A stretch of 64,000 nt of DNA from NCBI RefSeq assembly GCF_019933155.2, contig NZ_CP082944.1, positions 1,490,001 through 1,554,000 of the forward strand. The letters run 5' to 3'. The position numbers and the translations under genes are program-made. Numbering within the stretch: the first letter of the stretch is position 1; every line of letters begins with the position of its first letter. The notes beneath the pieces were generated by a model. It was not told the DNA's origin and searched no databases. It saw only the letters and a list, made by a program, of their open reading frames with translations. This DNA is from Metabacillus dongyingensis. GTDB lineage: Bacteria; Bacillota; Bacilli; Bacillales; Bacillaceae. This document shows positions 55,666 to 64,000 of this stretch, piece after piece.

Positions 55666-56538
55666 GTGGATGAACGGGATTGGCTGGTTTTACAAACGCT
55701 TTACAGCGAAAAAAACATCACAAAGGCTGCGCAGCATTTATATATTTCACAGCCGGCATTGACGAATCGCCTGCAGCAGCTGGAAAAGGAATTCGGTGTG
55801 ACCATTGTGCACAGAGGAAGGCGCGGCGTTCAATTTACTCCACAAGGAGAATATTTGGCGAAATGTGCACATGATATGCTGTCAGCCATTCAAAAAATAA
55901 AAGAAAATGTCCTGAATATGGAGGATAACACAGTTGGAACTTTAAGGCTTGGCGTATCTAACTTTTTCACAGATTACAAGCTTCCCAATCTATTAAAATT
56001 ATTTAAAGAGCAGTATCCGAAAGTGGAATTCAAGGTAACGACCGCATTCAGCAGCGAAATTGCCCATTTAATTTACGGCGGGGATGTTCACATCGGGTTT
56101 GTCAGGGGAGATTACAGCTGGAAAGGGCAAAAGCGTCCGTTGTTTGAAGAAACCTTGTGCATTGCTTCAAAAGAAGAAATAGATATCTCGAAACTCCCTG
56201 AACTGCCGAGAATTGATTATCATACAGATCCTCTTCTGAAAACAGCTGTCGATCATTGGTGGTCTGAACATTTCACTCAGCCACCATTAATAAGTATAGA
56301 AGTGGATAAAGCCGATACGTGCAAAAAAATGGTTGTAAACGGATTAGGCTATGCCATCTTGCCGAGTATGATCTTAAGTGATGTTGATGACCTGCACAAA
56401 ATTGTGATCGAAACAGTTGATGGAAAGCCTATCATGCGTAAAACATGGATGTTTTTTCACGAGGAATCTCTGCAGCTGAATATTGTGAAGGCGTTTGTGG
56501 ATTTTATCGAGAATTTGGATTTAGAGAATGGGATTTAG
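55666..56538 (+). CDS. LysR-family regulator, paralogue of the one at 51.3 kb
   Basis: 290 residues. HTH NITKAAQHLYISQPALTNRLQQLEKEFG and a two-lobed effector domain that aligns nearly along its whole length with the other LysR here (SQPALTxRL, TLRLGVS, KLPxLLK, ETLCxxSKxEI, ETxxDCKKMV-like blocks). GTG at 55666 is chosen: its V-D-E-R-D-W aligns with the paralogue's M-D-E-K-D-W and AGGGAGG is 8 bp upstream. Divergent from the AbrB gene, its likely target. Confidence 0.9.
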   Translation: MDERDWLVLQTLYSEKNITKAAQHLYISQPALTNRLQQLEKEFGVTIVHRGRRGVQFTPQGEYLAKCAHDMLSAIQKIKENVLNMEDNTVGTLRLGVSNFFTDYKLPNLLKLFKEQYPKVEFKVTTAFSSEIAHLIYGGDVHIGFVRGDYSWKGQKRPLFEETLCIASKEEIDISKLPELPRIDYHTDPLLKTAVDHWWSEHFTQPPLISIEVDKADTCKKMVVNGLGYAILPSMILSDVDDLHKIVIETVDGKPIMRKTWMFFHEESLQLNIVKAFVDFIENLDLENGI

Positions 56539-56608
56539 GCGGAAAGGAATAAGAAAAGCGCAAAACATCAATGCACAAAATTTTATCCTTTCTTATCTAT
56601 AAAAAATA

Positions 56609-56637
56609 TGCTGATGTGGATTCACATCAGCCTTTTT
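56609..56637. terminator. Bidirectional terminator between lysR2 and the YebE gene
   Basis: GCTGATGTG at 56610-56618 pairs with CACATCAGC at 56623-56631, with CTTTTT on the plus strand and ATATTTTTT on the minus strand. The minus-strand gene's stop codon lies inside it. Confidence 0.85.
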
Positions 56638-57205
56638 CAGTATAGGACTCAGCATGTCCTTTTATTTTTTTCTTGTTAAACATACTCTGTCTTTTTTTCA
56701 TCGACTTCGTCAAATAACCGCCTTTAAACGAACGGATTTCATAGGACATCATGAAAGCAGCCGGTTCTCTTTCCTGAATAATTTCGAGCAATTCCTCTTC
56801 GCGTGACCGCTTTGAAACGATGTCTAAACGATAGCGGGTGGAATTGATGCCCTGTCCTTCAAACGAAGTAACGCCGAAACCTGCATTTCTTAAATCATTC
56901 ACAAGCTCCGAATTTCTCTCCGGAATATTTACTTGATACGTTATATAGCCAATGGCCAGCTTCTTCTCCAATAATCCGCCGAGGAGCAAACCAATACTGA
57001 ATCCAACGACGTAAGCGATAATGTTATAAAAATTTGAAAGATCCTGAAAAACAATCCCTAAGCTGATGATGTAGATAATCGCTTCCAATAACCCGACACC
57101 AGCTGCTGATTTTGTTTGATTTTTTACAAGAAGGATGGTTCTCATCGTGAGGACCGGAACAAAAATCAGCTGCAGTAAAAAGATCAACAACGCTTGAAGC
57201 ATCAT
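56627..57205 (-). CDS. UPF0316 (YebE/DUF2179) membrane protein
   Basis: 192 residues. Three or four N-terminal helices ([53 protein letters not shown]), then a DUF2179 cytosolic domain ([50 protein letters not shown]). This is the YebE group; function unknown. AAGGAG precedes the first of two ATG codons. Confidence 0.88.
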   Translation of the reverse strand: MMLQALLIFLLQLIFVPVLTMRTILLVKNQTKSAAGVGLLEAIIYIISLGIVFQDLSNFYNIIAYVVGFSIGLLLGGLLEKKLAIGYITYQVNIPERNSELVNDLRNAGFGVTSFEGQGINSTRYRLDIVSKRSREEELLEIIQEREPAAFMMSYEIRSFKGGYLTKSMKKRQSMFNKKKIKGHAESYTEKG

Positions 57206-57865
57206 GTATAAAACTCCTTCTTCCTGACATAGGGAAAGCTTAACATATTTCGTAAATCTTTTCAGTTATTCGTAATTATTCATGAAATTACCATTTGGTT
57301 GATTTAAATCAATCAATAAATATTATGGATGTGAGCCTATTAAAATAGTAAATACTTATAGAGAAAAAAAGGAAATAAGACCCAATTATAAATATTAGAA
57401 AATTTAGAAAATAGTAACAATTAGCCATTTAATAAATCATTGCTTCATGTGATAATGTAGTTGAATTTAACTTAATAAAAGCATTGGAAAAAGTAAGTGT
57501 CAAATTGTTTCATTTCCCTCACCAAGATAGGAACTATCATCCTGCGTCTATTCACCAAGATAGGCTATCCATCCTGCGTCTATTCACCAAGATAGGAACT
57601 ATCCATCCTGCGTCTATTCACCAAGATAGGAACTAACAATCCTGCGTCTATTCACCAAGATAGGAACTATCGATCCTTCATCAATCCACCAAGATTGGAA
57701 CTAACAATCCTGCATCTATTCACCATGAGTTTTCATCACAAATTCAACCAAGAACTTTCACATAATATACCATTATTATCGATAATTATTAACTTAGTTA
57801 TCATCCTCACAATCTTATTAAAGTCATTGGAAAAAGTAAGTTGTTTATTGGGGGTGTTTGCCTAA
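57206..57865. other. Spacer upstream of the sugar operon, with minisatellite
   Basis: About 660 bp without a gene. It includes the 34-bp tandem repeats (57521-57735) and two copies of CATTGGAAAAAGTAAGT (57482-57499 and 57825-57842) that flank them. The second flank lies directly upstream of the ROK gene. Confidence 0.7.
57521..57735. repeat. Tandem 34-bp minisatellite, six copies
   Basis: ACCAAGATAGGAACTATC followed by CATCCTGCGTCTATTC recurs with starts at 57521, 57554, 57586, 57620, 57654 and 57688, with a partial copy at 57722. Spacing is 32-34 bp and the copies are 85-100% alike by eye. No dyad symmetry like a CRISPR repeat is present, and there are no spacers. Confidence 0.9.
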
Positions 57866-59083
57866 ATGCGAAGAACTGGGGATTTGAAACTAATTCAAGA
57901 ACTCAATCGCTCTATTATTCTTGACATGATCCGTAAAGAAGCTCCAATCTCCAGGAGTGAAATCGCCAAACGAATTAATATTAGTCCAACAACTGTGACC
58001 TCTGCTGTAAACGAGTTGATGAATGAAGGATTTGTCAGGGAGGATGGCATTGGTGTTTCGAATGGAGGGAGAAAACCTGTTTTGCTGAGGTTTGATCCAA
58101 ATAGTCATTTTATTATAGGTGTTTCCATTTCAAATTCCTATATAAAGGTTGCTGAGATGAATTTGGAAGCGGAAATACGGCGCAAGGCAGTTTACTCTAC
58201 AAATCTGCATTTCGGGCAAGCTGTGATTGATCATATTTTAGAGATTATTAAACAGTTCCTTCAAAATACAGATAACATGGAGAGATGTGTTGGCATTTCA
58301 GTTATTACACCGGGAATCGTCGATGCGGATAAAGGCATCATCTCATATAACACAAAATTAAATTTAAATCATGTTCCCCTGAAGAAATTAATCGAGCAGC
58401 AATTTGGTCTAAAGACCTATTTGGACAATGACACGAATTCCTTTGTTCTTGCCGAAAAGCATTTTGGTTCTTACAGCCATTATAAAGACGTGATTTATAT
58501 TACGGTCGGGGATGGCGTTGGATCGGGCCTAATGATCAATGGTTCCATTCACCGTGGGTATAGGGGAAGTTCCGGTGAGCTTGGACATACAACCGTCAAT
58601 AGAGGAAGCGGAGTAAAATGTGAATGCGGCAATATCGGATGCTTGGAAAGCTATGTGAATTGGCCTGCGATATATTCGAAAATTCTCACCGCAATTCTGA
58701 CAAGAGGCCAGCAGACGAAAATCCAAGAGCTTGTGCCTGAGGAGCTCAGCCAAATAACTCCAGAAATTTTCATAAAAGCAATAAACATGGGAGACTTGAT
58801 CTGCTTAAAAATTATGGATGAAGTCGTCTCTTATTTATCTGCAGGCATCGTTAATTATATCCATTTATTTAATCCGGAAGTTATTATACTTGGAGGCAAT
58901 ATGTTCCAAGATAATCCATTGTTTATAGAAGCTATTCAAGAGGAGGTGTCAAGACACGTCATCCCATCCTTAAAGGATGATATTCGTATTCTCCCAACGA
59001 CACTCGGGCCTGAATTTGAAATGATGGGTGCTGCTGCTGTGCTTTTACAGGAAAAGTTTCGTTCACCGGGTTTTTTTAGCTGA
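57866..59083 (+). CDS. ROK-family transcriptional regulator
   Basis: 405 residues. An N-terminal winged helix (APISRSEIAKRINISPTTVTSAVNELM) is followed by the ROK sugar-kinase-like domain (VISVITPG..., YLDNDTNSFVLAE, GVGSGLMINGSIHRGYRGSSGELGH) and a zinc-binding C-E-C-G-N-x-G-C-L-E. It is a XylR/NagC-type repressor that probably senses the sugar processed by the downstream genes. GGGGGTG precedes ATG. The gene ends 38 bp before the isomerase gene. Confidence 0.92.
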   Translation: MRRTGDLKLIQELNRSIILDMIRKEAPISRSEIAKRINISPTTVTSAVNELMNEGFVREDGIGVSNGGRKPVLLRFDPNSHFIIGVSISNSYIKVAEMNLEAEIRRKAVYSTNLHFGQAVIDHILEIIKQFLQNTDNMERCVGISVITPGIVDADKGIISYNTKLNLNHVPLKKLIEQQFGLKTYLDNDTNSFVLAEKHFGSYSHYKDVIYITVGDGVGSGLMINGSIHRGYRGSSGELGHTTVNRGSGVKCECGNIGCLESYVNWPAIYSKILTAILTRGQQTKIQELVPEELSQITPEIFIKAINMGDLICLKIMDEVVSYLSAGIVNYIHLFNPEVIILGGNMFQDNPLFIEAIQEEVSRHVIPSLKDDIRILPTTLGPEFEMMGAAAVLLQEKFRSPGFFS

Positions 59084-59121
59084 TTAGATTTCTGAATATT
59101 TAAAAAACAGGAGGGCTCAAA

Positions 59122-59964
59122 ATGCTGAAAGGTATTAATCAATGGTGTTATCCGGATGGAACATCACTTGAAAAGATTTTTGAATATAGTTATGAAGCTG
59201 GCTTTGAAGCAGTAGAACTGAATGTTTATGAAGAAGGAGGAATAGGGCTGACAATGGAAACGGCTGCTCAGGAAGCGGCCGCTATTGTAAAAATGGCAGA
59301 GAAATATGGCCTGAAGCTGCCGAGTCTTTCGACGGGATTATTATGGAAAGCACCTCTATCCTCACCTGATGAGAATGTAAGAGAAAAAGGCAGGAGCATT
59401 GTGAAAAAACAAATCGAGCTTGCTGAAGCCATGGGAATCGGTACGGTCTTGGTTGTTCCTGGGGTTGTCAATGAAGAAACCTCTTATGCAGAGTGTTATG
59501 AGCGAAGTCAGATAGAACTTCGCAAGCTGGCTGCTTTTGCTGAAGAAAAAAAAGTGCATATTGGGATCGAAAATGTCTGGAATAAATTCCTGTTAAGCCC
59601 CCTGGAAATGGCAAGATACATTGATGAGATTGAATCTCAATATGCAGGAGCTTATTTTGACGTCGGGAATGTCCTTCAATTCGGTTACCCTGAACAATGG
59701 ATCCGGATCTTGAATGACAGGATTCGAAAAGTGCATGTGAAAGATTTTCGGACAAGCATAGGAAATATAACCGGTTTTGTCTCATTGTTGGCAGGAGATG
59801 TAAATTGGGCTGCAGTGATGAAGGCTCTGAAGGAAATTAAGTATGACGATGTATTAACAGCAGAACTATCACCATATTTGATTGCTCCACAAGAGCTTGC
59901 AAATGACACAGCTCGACAAATGGATGTTATTTTATCAAGCTGTACAATCACACAAAAAGTATAG
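59122..59964 (+). CDS. Sugar phosphate isomerase/epimerase-like TIM-barrel protein
   Basis: 280 residues of the xylose-isomerase-like AP-endonuclease-2 fold. YEAGFEAVELNVYEEGG, ELAEAMGIGTVLVVPG, VHIGIENVWNKFLLSP, AYFDVGNVLQFGYPEQWI (metal ligands Asp/His/Glu) and VHVKDFR mark the IolE/IolH/hydroxypyruvate-isomerase-like group. Substrate is probably an inositol-like or keto-sugar compound. AGGAGGG precedes ATG; 13 bp before the dehydrogenase gene. Confidence 0.88.
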   Translation: MLKGINQWCYPDGTSLEKIFEYSYEAGFEAVELNVYEEGGIGLTMETAAQEAAAIVKMAEKYGLKLPSLSTGLLWKAPLSSPDENVREKGRSIVKKQIELAEAMGIGTVLVVPGVVNEETSYAECYERSQIELRKLAAFAEEKKVHIGIENVWNKFLLSPLEMARYIDEIESQYAGAYFDVGNVLQFGYPEQWIRILNDRIRKVHVKDFRTSIGNITGFVSLLAGDVNWAAVMKALKEIKYDDVLTAELSPYLIAPQELANDTARQMDVILSSCTITQKV

Positions 59965-59977
59965 GAGGGAATAAAAG

Positions 59978-60973
59978 ATGACAAAGGTCAAGGTTGGGTT
60001 TATTGGAGTAGGCGGCATTGCATCGGTGCATTTAAAGAATTTGAGTTTGAATGAATATGCCGAGATTGCGTCCGTATGTGATCTATCAGCAGAGAGAGTA
60101 AAAGAGGCAAGCCGATTGTATGGAGCAAAAGGATATACAGATATAGATTTAATGCTTGAAAAGGAAACACTGGATGCGCTGTTTATTTGTGTTCCTCCAT
60201 TCGCACACGGGTTTATTGAAGAGAAAGCAGCAGCAAAGGGGATACATTTGATGGTTGAAAAACCGCTGGGACTTGAGCTGGAAGGTGTTGCCGCGAAAGC
60301 AAAAGCGATTGAGCAAGCAGGGATTATCTGCGCAACCGGCTATTGTTTGCGCTATCTGGACACTGTGCAAAAGGCAAGGGAATATTTGCAGGATAAGGAA
60401 ATTGCAATGGTGCGAGGACATTATCTGACTTCTTTTGTTTTAACGCCATGGTATCGAAGCATAAATAAATCCGGCGGACAATTAGTCGAGCAATCAACAC
60501 ATACCCTGGATCTCATCCGTTACTTGGCTGGAGATGTAAGCACGGTTTATGCAAACATGTCGCTGCAGGTGATGAATGATATCCCGGAAATTGATATTCC
60601 GGATGTAACTTCTGTCAGCTTTACGCTTGAAACAGGCGCAGTAGGCCATCTTGCCAGTTCGTTTATCCAGGCCGATCACAGTTCAGGAGTTGCGCTTTAT
60701 GGGCGTGACTTCAGAGTAGTTATTGATAACACAACCCTTCACATTATTGAAAAAAACAAAACGGTCACTTACAAATCGAGCATTGATTTCTATGCTGAGC
60801 AGGATCGGGCATTTATTGAAGCGATTCGATTAAAGAATAAAGCCTTAATTCTTGCACCATATGAAGAAGCGTATAAAACATTGGGTGTAACGCTTGCCGC
60901 CAATGAATCAAACAAATCGGGAAAGGCTATTCATTTAAAAGAATTTATGTCTGCTGCTGCGGGGGTTCACTAA
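59978..60973 (+). CDS. Gfo/Idh/MocA-family oxidoreductase
   Basis: 331 residues. The Rossmann NAD(P) motif is GFIGVGGIASVHLKNL at 6-21. CVPPFAHGFIEEKAAAKGIHLMVEKPLG is the EKP motif with catalytic Lys, followed by the GFO_IDH_MocA C-terminal domain. It is a dehydrogenase of a sugar or inositol derivative. AGGAGGG precedes ATG. The operon continues with a broken second Gfo gene and an ABC transporter. Confidence 0.9.
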   Translation: MTKVKVGFIGVGGIASVHLKNLSLNEYAEIASVCDLSAERVKEASRLYGAKGYTDIDLMLEKETLDALFICVPPFAHGFIEEKAAAKGIHLMVEKPLGLELEGVAAKAKAIEQAGIICATGYCLRYLDTVQKAREYLQDKEIAMVRGHYLTSFVLTPWYRSINKSGGQLVEQSTHTLDLIRYLAGDVSTVYANMSLQVMNDIPEIDIPDVTSVSFTLETGAVGHLASSFIQADHSSGVALYGRDFRVVIDNTTLHIIEKNKTVTYKSSIDFYAEQDRAFIEAIRLKNKALILAPYEEAYKTLGVTLAANESNKSGKAIHLKEFMSAAAGVH

Positions 60974-61002
60974 ATACAATCTCACCAAAATGAGGCGAGA
61001 AA

Positions 61003-61209
61003 ATGAGGGAAGTAGCGGTTGGTGGGTAGGGAATTATGGGGAAGCTGCACCTTGAAGCATGGTCTAAATTAAACGACTGTGAAATTTCAGCGATTATTGG
61101 AACTGCTGTTCCTTTTCCTGCAGAAGTATTTAATAGAAGGAATTACGTTGAGTGGGGTTTAGCAGGAACCGCATTCGATGCGTTTAGAATACTAAAAGAT
61201 ATTAGATGA
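61003..61209 (+). pseudogene. Remnant of a second Gfo/Idh/MocA dehydrogenase
   Basis: ATG at 61003 has AGGCGAG upstream and reads M-R-E-V-A-V-G-G, then TAG, then G-I-M-G-K-L-H-L-E-A-W-S-K-L: the N-terminal Rossmann pattern of a Gfo/Idh protein with a premature stop. The reading frame then jumps after SAIIGTA to a C-terminal-like segment (EWGLAGTAFDAFRILKDIR) and ends with TGA at 61207. The bulk of the gene has been deleted. It lies in frame order between the working dehydrogenase and the permease. Confidence 0.65.
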
Positions 61210-61248
61210 ATTTAAAGTTGGTTATTTATAGGGAAATGGGGGGATTAT

Positions 61249-62196
61249 GTGCAAACTACAACTCAAACATCTCCAGGAAACTCTAGCAAACTGGTTCTAA
61301 AAAGACGTAAGAAAATTTTTACAAAGCGTGATGCTGCCGGATATCTTTTTTCAGTACCTCTATTATTAGGAATCTTTGGATTTGCTATTTATCCAATGAT
61401 TGGTGCACTTATCTTGAGTTTTAAAAAATCTTCAAGCTCATTTGAAGGAAGCTGGACAGGCTTTAGCAATTACAAATATGTTCTAACGGATTCCATGTTT
61501 TGGAAATCGATCTACAACACTCTCTATATGGGGGCTTTTACGGTTATATTGGGAGTTTCTTCTTCTTTTATTCTGGCAAGTTTGATTCATAATGTCGCTT
61601 CCTCCAAATGGAGAAATTTCTTTAAAGGTGTATACTTTCTTCCCAATGTTGTTTCGCTGGTTGCAACAAGTATCTTATTCTCTTTTCTTTTCAGTCCTGG
61701 AGAAGAAGGGCTTCTAAATTACGTTCTCGGCTTGTTGGGAATGAAGCCGATTGGGTGGTTTACTGATCCCTCTTATTCTCGTTTTAGTATTGTTTTGATG
61801 ACGCTTTGGGGAATGCTCGGCTATAATACGATTATTTTTATTGCTGCTTTGACTAGCGTTCCAAGGGATTTATATGAAGCAGCTGAAGTGGACGGAGCGA
61901 ACTGGTTTCAGAAGTGGCTTTATATCACTGTTCCATATTTAAAGCCAATTATTATTTTTATGGTCATTATTGGCACGATTAATGCAATGAAACGTTTTAC
62001 GGATGTTTGGCTGATCGGGGGAACCGCCGGAAATCCTGCAGGATCTTTGATGACAGCTGTCCTTTATATTTATAGGAATGCCTTTTTGGCTTCTCAAATG
62101 GGAATTGCTACAGCGGCATCCTATATTCTTTTTATGATAATTCTTATCCTCACCATTATCATGCTGTATTCAAATAAAAAAAATAATCTGGATTAA
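61249..62196 (+). CDS. Carbohydrate ABC transporter permease (MalF-type)
   Basis: 315 residues, six membrane helices. YLFSVPLLLGIFGFAIYPMIGALILSFKK at the N-terminus and the binding-protein-dependent transport motif DLYEAAEVDGANWFQKWLYITVPYLKPIIIFM (EAA-G loop) near 210 are typical. It forms the heterodimer with the next permease. GTG at 61249 has GGGGGG upstream. 12 bp before the second permease gene. Confidence 0.92.
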   Translation: MQTTTQTSPGNSSKLVLKRRKKIFTKRDAAGYLFSVPLLLGIFGFAIYPMIGALILSFKKSSSSFEGSWTGFSNYKYVLTDSMFWKSIYNTLYMGAFTVILGVSSSFILASLIHNVASSKWRNFFKGVYFLPNVVSLVATSILFSFLFSPGEEGLLNYVLGLLGMKPIGWFTDPSYSRFSIVLMTLWGMLGYNTIIFIAALTSVPRDLYEAAEVDGANWFQKWLYITVPYLKPIIIFMVIIGTINAMKRFTDVWLIGGTAGNPAGSLMTAVLYIYRNAFLASQMGIATAASYILFMIILILTIIMLYSNKKNNLD

Positions 62197-62208
62197 AGGA
62201 GGAATACC

Positions 62209-63108
62209 ATGAAAATTGTACCTGATCAAATTCATCAGAAACATTCAGGCAGATTAATTCTTAAAGAAAAGGCCCCCAAAAAAAAGATTCGATTTGGAGG
62301 ACATCTGTTAACTGGAATTTTGTTTTTGGGCTCTCTCATCATGATTGTCCCCTTTATCTGGATGGTTACAACAAGCTTTGACTGGGGAGCCAGGCTGAAT
62401 ATTCCTTTTCCACCAAGATTTTGGCCAGAGGAGGCTTCGCTTTTGCCTTATGAGGCAGCATTTACAAATGTCCCAATGATCAAATACATGATTAATTCGC
62501 TTATTGTAGCAATAGGAGTAATTTTAATCAGTTTAATGTCAGCCTTATTTTCCGGATATGCCATTTCCAAGCTTAAATTTAAAGGAGCAGGGATTATTAT
62601 GGTACTTGCACTCAGTACGATGATGATTCCATTTGAGATGACAATGATTCCTCAATATTTGCTTTTCGATAAACTGCAGCTTCTTGATACTTACTGGGCC
62701 TTTTATCTTCCCGCATTAAATTATGCATTCGGAACTTTTTTGGCAAAGGCATTTATTGATCAGCTTCCGGGGAGTCTGCGGGAAGCTGCAATCATAGATG
62801 GAGCGAATGAATTCACCGTTTTTTTGAGAATTTACCTCCCATTGTGCATTCCGATCCTTGCAACGATGGTCATTCTTCAATTTTTGGGTGTCTGGAATGA
62901 TCTATTATGGCCGCTGCTCGCACTGAAAAGTCCCGATAAATATACCATTCAATTAGGGCTTGCCATGTTTACGTACAACAAAGATATTCCTTTGCCTTCT
63001 ATTATATTGGCGGCAACAAGCGTAAGTCTTGTGCCTATCGTTGCTGTTTATTTATTTCTGCAAAAATATATAGTGGAAAGCATTGCTTTATCAGGAATTA
63101 AGCAATAA
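62209..63108 (+). CDS. Carbohydrate ABC transporter permease (MalG-type)
   Basis: 299 residues, six membrane helices. The EAA loop is SLREAAIIDGANEFTVFLRIYLPLCIPILATM near 200; PFIWMVTTSFDWG at the N-terminal side and YFLQKYIVESIALSGIKQ at the C-terminus are as in MalG/LacG-type proteins. AAAGGAGG precedes ATG. No ATP-binding subunit is visible in the window; these transporters often use a shared MsmX-type ATPase. Confidence 0.92.
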   Translation: MKIVPDQIHQKHSGRLILKEKAPKKKIRFGGHLLTGILFLGSLIMIVPFIWMVTTSFDWGARLNIPFPPRFWPEEASLLPYEAAFTNVPMIKYMINSLIVAIGVILISLMSALFSGYAISKLKFKGAGIIMVLALSTMMIPFEMTMIPQYLLFDKLQLLDTYWAFYLPALNYAFGTFLAKAFIDQLPGSLREAAIIDGANEFTVFLRIYLPLCIPILATMVILQFLGVWNDLLWPLLALKSPDKYTIQLGLAMFTYNKDIPLPSIILAATSVSLVPIVAVYLFLQKYIVESIALSGIKQ

Positions 63109-63161
63109 TTGTCCTGTTAAGTCGGGATAAATTGCATAAAAAAGAAAAGAGGGGAACCAGA

Positions 63162-64000
63162 ATGAAAAAACTTATGATCATGTTTCTGGCATTTCTAATG
63201 TTTTTTTCGCTGATCGCTTGCTCTTCAGAATCCAGCAGTACAAGTGAAAACAAAAATATCAAGGTGGTCTCGGAGGTAAAAGGAACGGTAAGGGTGGCCC
63301 TTGCAGGGTGGCAGCTAGAGAATGGACTTGATCCAATCACAGGCACTCTGGCAACGGGATTAAATGAATATGTTGAAAAAGAATTCAAACCGAGATATCC
63401 CAACATTAAATTAGAACTGTATCAAGTTCCATGGGAAAATGCTCAGGCGAAACAGACTGCTCTGCTGCAGTCAAAAGATGTTGATGTTCTTTATACTGGA
63501 GGCGCATTCGCTTCACAGTGGATGGAAAAGGGATTGCTCCGTGGAATCGACGATTTAATGGAAAAGGATGCAGCATTTGATTCAAGCATCTATTTAGATG
63601 GTATTTGGGAGAATTCGTACAGTACAAAATCGTTTAAAGGAGAGAGATACGGTCTTCCTGCAGTCCTTGGAAGAAGGATAACCATCTACGATAAAAAAAT
63701 TTTCGATGAATGGGGCGTAGATTATTTATCTGAAAATCCTACTCCTGAAGAGATCTTAGATAAAGCGAAAGAAATGACAGGTAAAAATCCGAAAACAGGC
63801 AAGCAAAACTACGGGTTATGGTGGAATGGGAATGCATTAAATGCTTCTACTTTTGTTGCATTGGCTCATGCTTATGGTGCTAAAGGGGCAGAAGGAAGCT
63901 TGGATGATACTGCTAATATTAAATGGATGCTTAATACTCCAGAAATGGTAAAGGTTCTTGAATGGCTTGAAAAAGCTGCAAAGTATCCTCCGAAAGCATT
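63162..64000 (+). CDS. Sugar ABC transporter substrate-binding lipoprotein (5' part)
   Basis: About 279 residues before the window ends; the frame is open. A lipoprotein signal with the lipobox SLIAC (Cys20) is followed by a Ser/Thr-rich linker. The family-1 binding-protein pattern (NIKLELYQVPWENAQAKQTALLQSKDVDVLYTGG, then GLPAVLGRRITIYDKKIFDEWGVD) marks an extracellular solute-binding protein. AGAGGGGAACC precedes ATG. Third gene of the transporter block, 53 bp after the MalG-type permease gene. Confidence 0.9.
   Translation, partial: MKKLMIMFLAFLMFFSLIACSSESSSTSENKNIKVVSEVKGTVRVALAGWQLENGLDPITGTLATGLNEYVEKEFKPRYPNIKLELYQVPWENAQAKQTALLQSKDVDVLYTGGAFASQWMEKGLLRGIDDLMEKDAAFDSSIYLDGIWENSYSTKSFKGERYGLPAVLGRRITIYDKKIFDEWGVDYLSENPTPEEILDKAKEMTGKNPKTGKQNYGLWWNGNALNASTFVALAHAYGAKGAEGSLDDTANIKWMLNTPEMVKVLEWLEKAAKYPPKA

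Noticed and set aside
57521..57735. Possible CRISPR array
   Set aside because: The repeats are directly adjacent with no unique spacers, no dyad and no cas genes, so it is a minisatellite.

Overview
The window looks like chromosomal DNA of a low-GC, spore-forming Bacillaceae (Bacillus/Metabacillus/Priestia type). The clues are strong AGGAGG-type ribosome sites, frequent TTG/GTG starts, a yyaC-type sporulation gene, YozQ- and GvpU-like genes, a clear sigma-B promoter and many Bacillus-type terminators. No rRNA, tRNA, CRISPR array or integrase was seen. Functional names rest on reading motifs by eye; no database search was possible.

1-15.1 kb is a very AT-rich defence island. A first operon carries an upstream gene cut by the window edge, a P-loop ATPase, an unknown protein and a 1698-aa protein ending in an FtsK/HerA-type ATPase. 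This matches the DptF-DptG-DptH (SspFGH-type) restriction module. A hairpin separates it from a second operon encoding a DUF4007 protein (SspB), a large P-loop ATPase (SspC) and a PAPS-reductase-like protein (SspD), the single-strand DNA phosphorothioation module. Together they form an sspBCD plus FGH phosphorothioate anti-phage system. No cysteine desulfurase (SspA) lies in the window. Two small unknown genes close the island.

15.2-34.2 kb is mostly ordinary Bacillus chromosome: two GNAT acetyltransferases, hypothetical proteins, a NERD-domain protein, a secreted type I pullulanase with tandem cre/LacI-type operators, yozQ, an MFS exporter, an amino-acid permease paired with a solitary gvpU, a sigma-B-controlled manganese catalase, an operon with an RNase J paralogue and an amidinohydrolase-like protein, a frameshifted MOSC gene, a YqcI/YcgG protein and a LysE exporter. 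Between the NERD gene and pulA lie three 247-bp direct repeats, each with a motif repeated four times at exactly 21-nt intervals.

34.3-49.9 kb is a loose, decaying region. It has many dispersed intergenic repeats, an IS3-family element, a truncated vanY-like gene beside vanZ, a C39-peptidase remnant, a HxlR/NAD(P)H oxidoreductase pair, a VOC protein, two MBL-fold hydrolases, DinB and DUF1801 proteins, small uncharacterised genes, and a secreted Ca-binding-repeat protein with a DUF3289-like C-terminus coupled to a lipoprotein (candidate toxin-immunity pair).

50.0-57.2 kb is a tricarboxylate-type cluster: a PrpF-family isomerase, a CitMHS transporter, an AbrB-family membrane protein and two paralogous LysR regulators, with yyaC between them and a UPF0316 (YebE) gene after. 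57.5-57.7 kb holds a 34-bp minisatellite. From 57.9 kb to the window end runs a sugar catabolic/uptake operon: ROK repressor, TIM-barrel isomerase/epimerase, Gfo/Idh/MocA dehydrogenase, a decayed second Gfo-type gene, two ABC permeases and the start of the binding protein.
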